A stretch of 37,380 nt of DNA from Lentisphaerota bacterium (lineage in GTDB: Bacteria > Verrucomicrobiota > Lentisphaeria > Victivallales > Victivallaceae), in contig SUVX01000034.1 in NCBI GenBank assembly GCA_015061725.1, positions 1 to 37,380 on the forward strand, in the 5' to 3' direction. Below, piece after piece: positions 22,688 through 29,531 of this stretch. The first letter of the stretch is position 1. Every line of letters begins with the position of its first letter. Made by a program: the position numbers and the translations under genes. The notes under the pieces are model-generated. The model saw only the letters and a list, made by a program, of their open reading frames with translations, did no database searches and was not told the DNA's origin.

Positions 22688-25003
22688 ATGGCATGGTTTG
22701 ATTGGTTGATTGTTATTTTTCCGGTGATATTTGTTTTGTGGGTCGGCTTTTTCTGCCGCCGCTATGCAAAGGATGTTACGGGATTCATTTCAAGCGGACG
22801 CGTTTGCGGACGTTATGTTATTCTTGTCGGAGACGTTGCCGAAGCACTTTCTGTTCTTTCTCTTTTGGCGTATATTGAAGTGCATTACAAGACCGGTTTT
22901 GCTGCAAGTTTCTGGACGGCGATATTGACACCGATCTCAATTATTATGGGCTTGTTCGGATACTGTTATTACAGAATGCGTGAGACAAAGGCGCAGAGTC
23001 TCGGAGAGTACCTTGAAATGCGTTACAGCCGCAAACTGCGTGTGTTTGCCGCAGCCTTGAGAAGTTTTTCTGAAATCTTCGCCAATATGATTCTTCCGGC
23101 ACTGGCGGCGCGTTTCTTTATCTATTTTTTGGGATTGCCCGCAAAACTTCATATATTCGGCATGACAATTCCGACTTATCAGTTTGTTATGCTTATCTGT
23201 CTCTTTCTGGTGGTTTTTATCATCTGGTTCGGCGGAAGTATCGCTGTGAATGTCACGGATACCGTGCAGGGATTTCTGTGCTATCCGCTGCTGGTGTTTT
23301 TTGTCTGTTTTCTGCTCTACAAGTTTTCGTGGAGCGATGAGATCATACCGGTTCTTCAGCACAAGGTTGAAGGTGAAAGCACGCTTAATCCGTTTGACGT
23401 CGAAAAACTGCGTGATTTCAATTTGTTTTCACTTCTTCTTCTGCCTTTTGTTTCGCGTTTTCTCAACCGTATGAACTGGTTCGGCGGCGGCAGTTCCTCC
23501 ACTGCGGCGCGTTCAGCGCATGAGCAGAAGATGGCAGGATTGCTCGGCGGCTGGCGCGGTTCGCTCGGAAATATCTTTTATGTCCTGGTCGGACTTGCGG
23601 TTATTGTTCTGCTCAACCACCACAAATTTGCCAAAGACGCGCACGATATCCGTCTGCAGCTTTCAGACAGAATTGCAAATGAAATCATCGAAAATCCGAA
23701 AATGCGGAGTGAGGTGATGACTGCGTTACGCAAATTGCCGCCTGCGCCGGATGTAATCGGTAAAACGGAACCCTTTTCAAATAAGAAAAATCCGGATACC
23801 CGTTATCTGGAAACAGGACACGAGATCATGATCAGAGAAAATGCGTCTGCGGGACACACCATGTTTCAGAAATTCCGCACTTTGTATTATCAGCAGATGG
23901 GACCGGTTGCCCTGCGCAATCTTCTGCCGCCGGGAATCATCGGATTGTTCTGCGTGCTGATGGTTATGCTGATGGTGTCCACAGACAACTCCCGCATGTT
24001 CAGTTCGGCGGTGACCATCAGTCAGGATGTGATTCTGCCGTTTTTCAAAAAGCCGCTTGATCCGCAACAGCATATTGCTCTGATCCGCTGGGTCACTCTC
24101 GGTGTCGGTGTGGTGTTCTTTCTCGGCTCCAACTTCATGTCTCAGCTGGACTACATCAATTTATTCATCAATATTGTAACGACGGTGTGGTCGGGCGGTG
24201 CGGGGCCCGTGATGGTGCTGGGACTTTATACCCGTTTCGGAAACACCTGGGGCGCGTGGGCAAGTATTTTAAACGGAACGATTGCCGGAGTTACCGGTAT
24301 TCTGATTCAGCGCAACTGGCCGGACCATATTTATCCGTTCCTTGAAAGAATGGGATGGGTCGATGATGTGACGGATATTCTTGTAACGCTTTCAAAACCG
24401 TTGAATCCCTATATCGTCTGGGAGATGAATCCCGTCAAGTGTCCCGTCAACAGTTATGAGTGGATGTTTATCACCATGATTGTTTCTCTGATTTTGTACT
24501 GCGTGGTCTCAAAATTGACTTCAAAAGAATTGTTCAATCTTGACCGTATGCTCCACCGCGGAGAATACGCTCCGGCAGATAAGAAGGCAATCACCAGTGC
24601 CTGGACCTGGAAAAACTTCTACAACAAGATGATCGGTATCACGCCGGAATATACCACCGGAGACAAGTGTATCGCCTGGGGATATTTCTTCTACAGTTTC
24701 GTTTACCGTTTCGGCTTATCGTTTGTCGGCGTTGTGATCTGGAACCTCATTTCTCCCTGGTCTTTTGAATACTGGGGATGGTATTTCGCGATCGTGTTTC
24801 TGATCGTGCCGGGAACGATGACGGCGTTTACCATGTTCTGGTTCTTCATCGGCGGATTGATCGATTTGAAAAGAATGTTCCGCGATCTTGAAGCGCGCGT
24901 TATCAATCCCCTTGATAACGGTCAGGTTGAGGGACACATGTCTCTGGCGGATAAGGCTGAATTTGAAAAGGCGAAATCTGCCCCGAAAACTGCTGCAAAA
25001 TAA
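22688..25003 (+). CDS. Sodium:solute symporter (SSS family), paralogue
   Basis: 771 residues, aligning along its full length with the upstream symporter: CGRYVILVGDVAEALSVLSL, EVHYKTGFAASFW, EMRYSRKLRVFAAALRS, STDNSRMFSSAVTISQDV, NPYIVWEMNPVKCPVNSYEW and EYTTGDKCIAWG. The two differ most in the soluble loop around residues 300-380. The start codon has only a weak GGGAT upstream. A terminator, two candidate promoters and a 340-bp gap separate it from copy 1, so the two may be expressed under different conditions. Substrate unknown. Confidence 0.87.
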   Translation: MAWFDWLIVIFPVIFVLWVGFFCRRYAKDVTGFISSGRVCGRYVILVGDVAEALSVLSLLAYIEVHYKTGFAASFWTAILTPISIIMGLFGYCYYRMRETKAQSLGEYLEMRYSRKLRVFAAALRSFSEIFANMILPALAARFFIYFLGLPAKLHIFGMTIPTYQFVMLICLFLVVFIIWFGGSIAVNVTDTVQGFLCYPLLVFFVCFLLYKFSWSDEIIPVLQHKVEGESTLNPFDVEKLRDFNLFSLLLLPFVSRFLNRMNWFGGGSSSTAARSAHEQKMAGLLGGWRGSLGNIFYVLVGLAVIVLLNHHKFAKDAHDIRLQLSDRIANEIIENPKMRSEVMTALRKLPPAPDVIGKTEPFSNKKNPDTRYLETGHEIMIRENASAGHTMFQKFRTLYYQQMGPVALRNLLPPGIIGLFCVLMVMLMVSTDNSRMFSSAVTISQDVILPFFKKPLDPQQHIALIRWVTLGVGVVFFLGSNFMSQLDYINLFINIVTTVWSGGAGPVMVLGLYTRFGNTWGAWASILNGTIAGVTGILIQRNWPDHIYPFLERMGWVDDVTDILVTLSKPLNPYIVWEMNPVKCPVNSYEWMFITMIVSLILYCVVSKLTSKELFNLDRMLHRGEYAPADKKAITSAWTWKNFYNKMIGITPEYTTGDKCIAWGYFFYSFVYRFGLSFVGVVIWNLISPWSFEYWGWYFAIVFLIVPGTMTAFTMFWFFIGGLIDLKRMFRDLEARVINPLDNGQVEGHMSLADKAEFEKAKSAPKTAAK

Positions 25004-25029
25004 TCATCCCTGACGTTTTCTGACAGAGG

Positions 25030-25065
25030 TCCTCTTGTATATTGGGTTTATACAGGAGGATTTTT
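25030..25065 (+). terminator. Rho-independent terminator after second symporter
   Basis: TCCTCTTGTATA (25030-25041) pairs with TATACAGGAGGA (25049-25060) with one wobble, followed by five T. From here to 25343 I see no gene that can be supported. Confidence 0.85.
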
Positions 25066-25343
25066 CATATTTGCCTGAAGGAACCCCAAAAAGTTTTCAG
25101 CTGTTTCAGGATATCGCAGCTGCTGAAGTTTTCCGTGACTTCAGTCAAGCGTGAACGTAAATTCGTTGCGGGCACTCTTTTGCCATGCAGGAGACGTGTA
25201 CTCTATTGCAGAAAAGAGCAAGTGTCAATGAAACAGCAACGGCAAAAAGAATGGAACGGAACATACTTTTCTTTTTGTGATCATGTTTCCTTTTTATATA
25301 GCTTTTTTTGGCTGAAAATACAACCTTGTCCTGTGTGGTAAAC

Positions 25344-25371
25344 TTGAAAGTTTTGGCAAATGCGGTATATT
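25344..25371 (+). promoter_or_regulatory. Predicted promoter of isomerase operon
   Basis: TTGAAA (25344-25349), 16-bp spacer, TATATT (25366-25371). The foldback element at 25395 lies between it and the gene at 25593. Confidence 0.6.
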
Positions 25372-25394
25372 TAGTGAAAACATTTTTAAGAGAA

Positions 25395-25568
25395 GGCTCT
25401 GTTCCCGACAAGGGTAGATGGTTCTTGGGGAAGGGGAAAACTTCTTTTCACGAGAAAAAAAGTTTTCCCCTTCCCCAAACCCCAACCCTTTTCAAGAAAA
25501 GCGAAGTATTTTATAAAGTAAGAACAGTACCCTATGGGTAATTATCTACCCGTATAAGGAACAGAGCC
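25395..25568. mobile_element. Foldback MITE-like element, copy 2, with 8-bp target duplication
   Basis: A 174-bp element. The 25-bp terminal inverted repeats (25395-25419 and 25544-25568) begin GGCTCTGTTCC and match at about 20 of 25 positions. It is flanked by perfect 8-bp direct repeats TAAGAGAA (25387-25394 and 25569-25576). The core hairpin at 25425-25478 has 25-bp arms with one mismatch. No protein is encoded. The ends beginning GG and the 8-bp duplication fit mobilisation by an IS6- or IS1595-type transposase (inference); none is in the window. Confidence 0.88.
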
Positions 25569-25592
25569 TAAGAGAAAAGAGAGGATAACAAA

Positions 25593-26510
25593 ATGAATGA
25601 TATTCCTTTGACACATCTTGTTGATATTTCAGGACTTTCTCCTGCCTGGCGGGGTGTTCTGCTGCGTGAATATGCTGTGAACGGCGCAGAAAATATTGTG
25701 CTGTCACACAATCACTTCAATTATTTGCTTGCTGCAGAAAATCCGGCGGAACTGTTGGAAGAGTACAAAAAGGAAGTTGCCGGAGCCGGATTGAAATTTA
25801 CAGATGCCCATGCGGTTTTCGGTCCGGATAAGGATTTGAATTGTCCGGTTGCGGAATTGCGTCCCGCCATGCTTGAAATGCAGAAAAAGTGTCTGGAGTG
25901 GAGCGCTCAGTGCGGCGTGAAAACCATCACCATCCATACGGGTAATCCCTCGTATCCTGATGTTGATCTTGAAACGTTCCACAAATACGCCATTGAGTCT
26001 CTTGAAGTTCTGCTGCCTGTGGCGGCGTCTTACGGTATAACCATCTGCATTGAAAACATCTGGTTACCGACCAATACGCCCGCAAAACTGCTGGATATGT
26101 TCAATCAGTTGAATTCCCCCAATCTGGGATTCTGTTTTGATTCCGGACACGCCAATATTATGGCACATCCGACAGAAAATCCCGAATCCCGCGCCGTCAG
26201 CGGCTGGGGAAAAATGAATATGCCCGTTCAATGGAGTTTTGATGAACTTGAAAAAATGCTGCCTTATATCGTCAACTGTCATCTGCACGATAACAGCGGT
26301 ATTCTCGATCAGCACCAACTTCCGGGACACGGCGATATCAACTGGAGTGATCTGCTTGAAACGCTTGCCGGTGCGCCCCGTCTTCAATGTATCCAGAGCG
26401 AGGTGCTTTATCCGCTTTACGAAAAAAATGCCACGATTCGCGAAGTCTGTGAAAAGTTCAATCAAATGCACAAACTTTTCAGAGAATTCCGTGCAAAGAA
26501 AAATTTTTGA
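25593..26510 (+). CDS. Sugar phosphate isomerase/epimerase (xylose-isomerase-like TIM barrel)
   Basis: 305 residues of the AP-endonuclease-2/xylose-isomerase-like family. Metal-site motifs in order: TIHTGN, ICIENIW, LGFCFDSGHAN (Asp and His), NCHLHDN, LPGHGDINW, and the late Glu in CIQSEV. Such enzymes isomerise or epimerise sugars or their acids; the substrate is not evident. The start is clear (GAGAGGA before ATG 25593). Its mRNA leader contains the foldback element. Downstream, 15 bp away, is a C_GCAxxG_C_C gene, then a MATE exporter, so it heads a three-gene operon. Confidence 0.85.
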   Translation: MNDIPLTHLVDISGLSPAWRGVLLREYAVNGAENIVLSHNHFNYLLAAENPAELLEEYKKEVAGAGLKFTDAHAVFGPDKDLNCPVAELRPAMLEMQKKCLEWSAQCGVKTITIHTGNPSYPDVDLETFHKYAIESLEVLLPVAASYGITICIENIWLPTNTPAKLLDMFNQLNSPNLGFCFDSGHANIMAHPTENPESRAVSGWGKMNMPVQWSFDELEKMLPYIVNCHLHDNSGILDQHQLPGHGDINWSDLLETLAGAPRLQCIQSEVLYPLYEKNATIREVCEKFNQMHKLFREFRAKKNF

Positions 26511-26525
26511 ATAAAGGTGAAAACG

Positions 26526-26843
26526 ATGAAAAATAACGGAGTTGATTTTTATACGGCTGTTCCCAAACTGCACAACTGCGCCCAAGCTGTGGCGGCAGGT
26601 GCCGGACGTGAAGATCTGGTTGAATCCTTTGCCGTCTGCGGCGGCGGCAAAGCCCCCGGCGGACTTTGCGGCGCGCTCCATGCGGCTCTTGCGCTTGCGC
26701 CTGAGAGCGAACATGAAATGATAAAAGCCGCTTTTGCTGAAAAAGCCGGTGCGCTTACCTGTCGTGAAATCAAGGGGGGATCGCTGTTTCCCTGTGCTGA
26801 ATGTGTACGGGTGGCGGCGGAATTGACTGAAAAGTATTTGTGA
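26526..26843 (+). CDS. C_GCAxxG_C_C family putative redox protein
   Basis: 105 residues from ATG 26526 (AAAGGTG just before; an in-frame GTG at 26517 overlaps this site and is less likely). The family pattern is visible: NCAQAV, CGGGKAPGGLCGALHAAL, LTCREI and FPCAECVRVAAEL. These small proteins hold conserved cysteines thought to bind a cluster or act in redox transfer, often encoded near transporters. Function is not established in the family. It lies between a sugar isomerase and a MATE transporter, with gaps of 15 and 9 bp. Confidence 0.75.
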   Translation: MKNNGVDFYTAVPKLHNCAQAVAAGAGREDLVESFAVCGGGKAPGGLCGALHAALALAPESEHEMIKAAFAEKAGALTCREIKGGSLFPCAECVRVAAELTEKYL

Positions 26844-26852
26844 GGTTTTTTT

Positions 26853-28244
26853 GTGAAAATAAACAGAAGTCAACAGCAGGTGCTTGTCACGGGGGGCTTT
26901 CTTGAAGTTTTTAAAGTGGCATTGCCATTGATTTTATCCAATTCCTGCCATGCGGCGAACCTGTTTTTTGACCGCTTGATGCTGGCAAGGTACGCTCAGG
27001 ATGCCGTCGGTGCGGCATTTGCCGGAGGCTTGACCCATTTTACCATCTCCTGTATCTTTATCGGAACGGTCGGTTATACGGGGACTTTTGTCGCCCAGTA
27101 CGAGGGCGCCCGTCACCGGGAGCGTATCGGTGCCGCCATGTGGCAGGGTATCTGGCTGACGCTTCTTGGAAGTTTGCTTTTGACCACAGGCTATTGGTGG
27201 GCAAAACCGCTTTTTTCCTGTTTCGGACACGCTCCGGCCGTTTTAAAAGGTGAAGTCGCCTATTTTCAGGTATTGAGTCTGGGGAGTGTGACCTTTATGA
27301 TGGTCAACGTCCTGTGCTGTTTCTGGAACGGGCGCGGCAGGACCAATCTGGTACTGGCGATATCGGCGCTGATAACTGTGTTTAATCTGCCGTTGAATTA
27401 TCTGTTCATTTACGGCAAGTGCGGATTTCCTGAAATGGGAGTTGCCGGAGCGGCAATCGGAACGGTTATTGCTGAAATAATCGGTATGTTGATTTATATT
27501 GTATTCTTTTTTGCGCCCTCTTCGCGCAAGCACTTCAAAACGCACAGACCCTGTTTTGACTGGGAACTTATCAAACGTATGCTGCGTTTCGGTTTGCCCA
27601 GCGGGGTACATCTGGCTCTGGACCTGATTGCATTCAACACTTTCGGACTGCTGCTCGGGTGTTACGGTTCAGCGATACACGAAGCATCGGGAATTACTTT
27701 CGGGATCAACAGTATGGCATTCTGTCCTGTGATCGGCGTCGGCATGGCGGCATCCATTCTTGTCGGACAGGCGGTCGGGGCTGAAAACATCCCGCTTGCG
27801 AAAAAGGCGTTAAAAAGTTGTCTTGTACTTGCGCTTGCGTATACTCTTCTTATGATGATATTGTTCACCTTTTTTCAGGATGTGGTACTTTCTCCCTTTA
27901 TCCGTCCGGGAGATACGGCGCAGCAGACAACGATACAAATTTCAAGATATATGCTGTATTTCATCAGCGGTTATCTTTTGATTGACAGCATAAACATCTG
28001 TGTCAGCAATGCTCTGCGCGGTGCGGGCGACACGCATTACAATATGTTTGTCATGACGGGAGTCGGTATTTTTCTTTTTGCCGTTCCCTGTCTTATCCTT
28101 TACAAACTGGGTTGTCCCTGGTGGTCGCTGTGGGTGGCTCTTGAAAGTGAAATTGTTCTGCTGTGTATCTTGTTTGTATTCCGTTACTTCAGCGGAAAAT
28201 GGACGCGTATGCGCGTGATTGAAGTATCTGCCTCCCGGGAGTGA
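26853..28244 (+). CDS. MATE-family efflux transporter
   Basis: 463 residues with about 12 hydrophobic helices, the normal size. The MATE pattern is seen in LPLILSNSCHAANLFFDRLMLARY (read in two parts: helix 1 and the D-R loop), AFAGGLTHF, and the second-half start FGLPSGVHLALDLIAF, with VGQAVGAEN as in the conserved VGQ-x-x-GA. It exports a drug or metabolite using an ion gradient. The start is GTG 26853 behind GAGG; no ATG alternative nearby fits. It is the last gene of the isomerase operon. Confidence 0.88.
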   Translation: MKINRSQQQVLVTGGFLEVFKVALPLILSNSCHAANLFFDRLMLARYAQDAVGAAFAGGLTHFTISCIFIGTVGYTGTFVAQYEGARHRERIGAAMWQGIWLTLLGSLLLTTGYWWAKPLFSCFGHAPAVLKGEVAYFQVLSLGSVTFMMVNVLCCFWNGRGRTNLVLAISALITVFNLPLNYLFIYGKCGFPEMGVAGAAIGTVIAEIIGMLIYIVFFFAPSSRKHFKTHRPCFDWELIKRMLRFGLPSGVHLALDLIAFNTFGLLLGCYGSAIHEASGITFGINSMAFCPVIGVGMAASILVGQAVGAENIPLAKKALKSCLVLALAYTLLMMILFTFFQDVVLSPFIRPGDTAQQTTIQISRYMLYFISGYLLIDSINICVSNALRGAGDTHYNMFVMTGVGIFLFAVPCLILYKLGCPWWSLWVALESEIVLLCILFVFRYFSGKWTRMRVIEVSASRE

Positions 28245-28306
28245 ATGGTCACTATAAGCAAATAGTTAATCACTTCGGGCATTGATAAAATTTGCTCCTG
28301 ATTGTA

Positions 28307-28337
28307 GAGTATATGCAGTGTATGACTTTATATACTC
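28307..28337. promoter_or_regulatory. Candidate operator, GAGTATAT inverted repeat
   Basis: GAGTATAT (28307-28314) and ATATACTC (28330-28337) are perfect inverted 8-mers 15 bp apart. The right arm contains TATACT, a possible -10 box, with no good -35 box. It lies 22 bp before the pseudopilin start and fits a regulator-controlled promoter. The AraC-type regulator encoded at 33141 is one candidate. Confidence 0.45.
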
Positions 28338-28358
28338 AATCTAACGCAGGGGTGAAAA

Positions 28359-29513
28359 ATGAAAACAAATCAATTGTTTCTGAAAAATTGCGGCATAACG
28401 GAACAATATAATGCTTGCAAAGCAAGCGCTTCATGCACCAAAGGTGCGCTTCATATTTGCCGCAGGCAAATGTTTCATACTTTTGTGTGCTTGACACGCA
28501 GAGGCGTGCAAGACACAAAGTGCTTCATTCAATCAGCGTTCACGCTGATTGAGCTTCTGGTGCTGACTGCACAATATTGCCGCAATCACGTAAAAGTTCT
28601 GTATGACCGTATCGGTATGCAGACCGCAGGGGGCGGCGCGTTGGCTGGGAATACTGTGAATGCTATGAATACTATGAATATGAGTGCGCCGCAGAAACCG
28701 GCGATGAGGCAAAAAAATAATAAATATTGCACATCCTTACGCCCGACAGGGCGCACTTCACGCTTGCCGCAGGCAAGCTCTTCACATCTTCACATCTTCA
28801 CTCAATCAGCGTTCACGCTGATTGAACTTTTGGTTGTTATTGCAATTATTGCCATTCTTGCGGCGATGCTGCTGCCGGCGCTGCAGCAGGCGCGGGACAG
28901 GGCGCACGCGACAACTTGTGTGAACAACCTCAAACATATTGTTTCAGGAGCCTATTCCTATGCGACGGACCATAAAGATTATATGCCGGTCGGAGCGCAG
29001 GTCGGCAACGGTTTATTCAATCAGGGGCGTCCTGATGATGTCCGCTGCCGTCAGGGACAGATGGGCGGATATGTCGGGCGCGCGCCCGGAGACCAGGCTG
29101 TTCCTAAAATCGTTATCTGCACCAAGGGAACACGCATGGGCGTTGTCGGAAGCGTTGCCAATTCTACGGATTTCAGTTACGGCTTCAATGGTCCTGAGGA
29201 TGGTTTTGCTGCAGAAAAATTAACTTCCCGGATCGTCAAGACAACCACCGTATTCAATCCTTCCGGACGTGCATTGATGGGCGAAATCGGCTATGACGGC
29301 TGGACTGCCGCTTATCCTGCCAAACATGATAACTCCACGGTTAGAGGATATGGACATGTTTTCAGAAACAATACGGCGGCTTACCGCCATTTTGCCAAAG
29401 TGAATGTGGCTTTTGTCGATCAGCATATCGGTTCTGTTCAGCATGATGCTCTGCCGGAAAAGGGCGGAGATATCACGACAGATCCAAACAGTTTCTGGAA
29501 AGATAACCGGTAA
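28359..29513 (+). CDS. Pseudopilin (prepilin-type, H-X9-DG family) with aberrant 151-residue leader
   Basis: 384 residues from ATG 28359 (AGGGGTG upstream). The functional prepilin site [18 protein letters not shown] begins at F152 and is followed by the usual [15 protein letters not shown] helix. An earlier partial copy, [12 protein letters not shown] (F61), lacks the hydrophobic helix. The ~150 residues before F152 are encoded by a chain of small DNA hairpins and a 9-bp repeat, so they are low-information sequence. The C-terminal domain has H344 and D354 in the pattern H-x9-D-Q-H, one residue off the family's H-X9-DG. The gene lies 18 bp before a secreted glycosidase-like gene and probably forms an operon with it. 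It is likely exported by a type II-like system (inference). The true translation start could be internal. Confidence 0.8.
   Translation: MKTNQLFLKNCGITEQYNACKASASCTKGALHICRRQMFHTFVCLTRRGVQDTKCFIQSAFTLIELLVLTAQYCRNHVKVLYDRIGMQTAGGGALAGNTVNAMNTMNMSAPQKPAMRQKNNKYCTSLRPTGRTSRLPQASSSHLHIFTQSAFTLIELLVVIAIIAILAAMLLPALQQARDRAHATTCVNNLKHIVSGAYSYATDHKDYMPVGAQVGNGLFNQGRPDDVRCRQGQMGGYVGRAPGDQAVPKIVICTKGTRMGVVGSVANSTDFSYGFNGPEDGFAAEKLTSRIVKTTTVFNPSGRALMGEIGYDGWTAAYPAKHDNSTVRGYGHVFRNNTAAYRHFAKVNVAFVDQHIGSVQHDALPEKGGDITTDPNSFWKDNR
28413..28552 (+). repeat. Chain of small hairpins spaced by CTTCA (first block)
   Basis: Stems: GCTTGC-AAA-GCAAGC (28413-28427), GCACC-AAA-GGTGC (28435-28447), TTTGCC-GCA-GGCAAA (28456-28470), a long imperfect one (28479-28521) with inner CACGC/GCGTG, and TCAATCAGCG-TTCA-CGCTGATTGA (28529-28552). 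The first, second and fourth are followed by GCTTCA, the third by GTTTCA. The last stem encodes QSAFTLIE. All lie inside the pseudopilin reading frame. Confidence 0.85.
28633..28692. repeat. 9-bp repeats framed by GCGGCGC inverted repeat
   Basis: Four 9-bp units, AATACTGTG, AATGCTATG, AATACTATG and AATATGAGT (28650-28685), sit between GCGGCGC (28633-28639) and GCGCCGC (28686-28692). The architecture is the same as at 2548-2615, but the unit sequence differs. It lies in frame in the pseudopilin leader, so each unit adds three codons. Confidence 0.8.
28740..28825 (+). repeat. Chain of small hairpins spaced by CTTCA (second block)
   Basis: CGCCC-GACA-GGGCG (28740-28753) is followed by ACTTCA. 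GCTTGCC-GCA-GGCAAGC (28762-28778) is followed by TCTTCA and two more CATCTTCA units. A second perfect copy of TCAATCAGCG-TTCA-CGCTGATTGA (28802-28825) encodes the working FTLIEL motif. Confidence 0.85.
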
Positions 29514-29531
29514 AAGAAAGGCGTGCGAAAA

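Noticed and set aside
25042..25341. Forward open frame between terminator and promoter
   Set aside because: It starts within the terminator hairpin, has no ribosome binding site and shows no recognisable sequence.
25145..25411. Possible small minus-strand membrane protein (MFRSILFAVAVSLTLALF)
   Set aside because: No ribosome binding site, the frame runs into the foldback element, and a forward promoter crosses the region.
28413..28825. tRNA or structured ncRNA gene
   Set aside because: The stems are independent short hairpins without a cloverleaf or a known ncRNA layout, and the frame stays open throughout.
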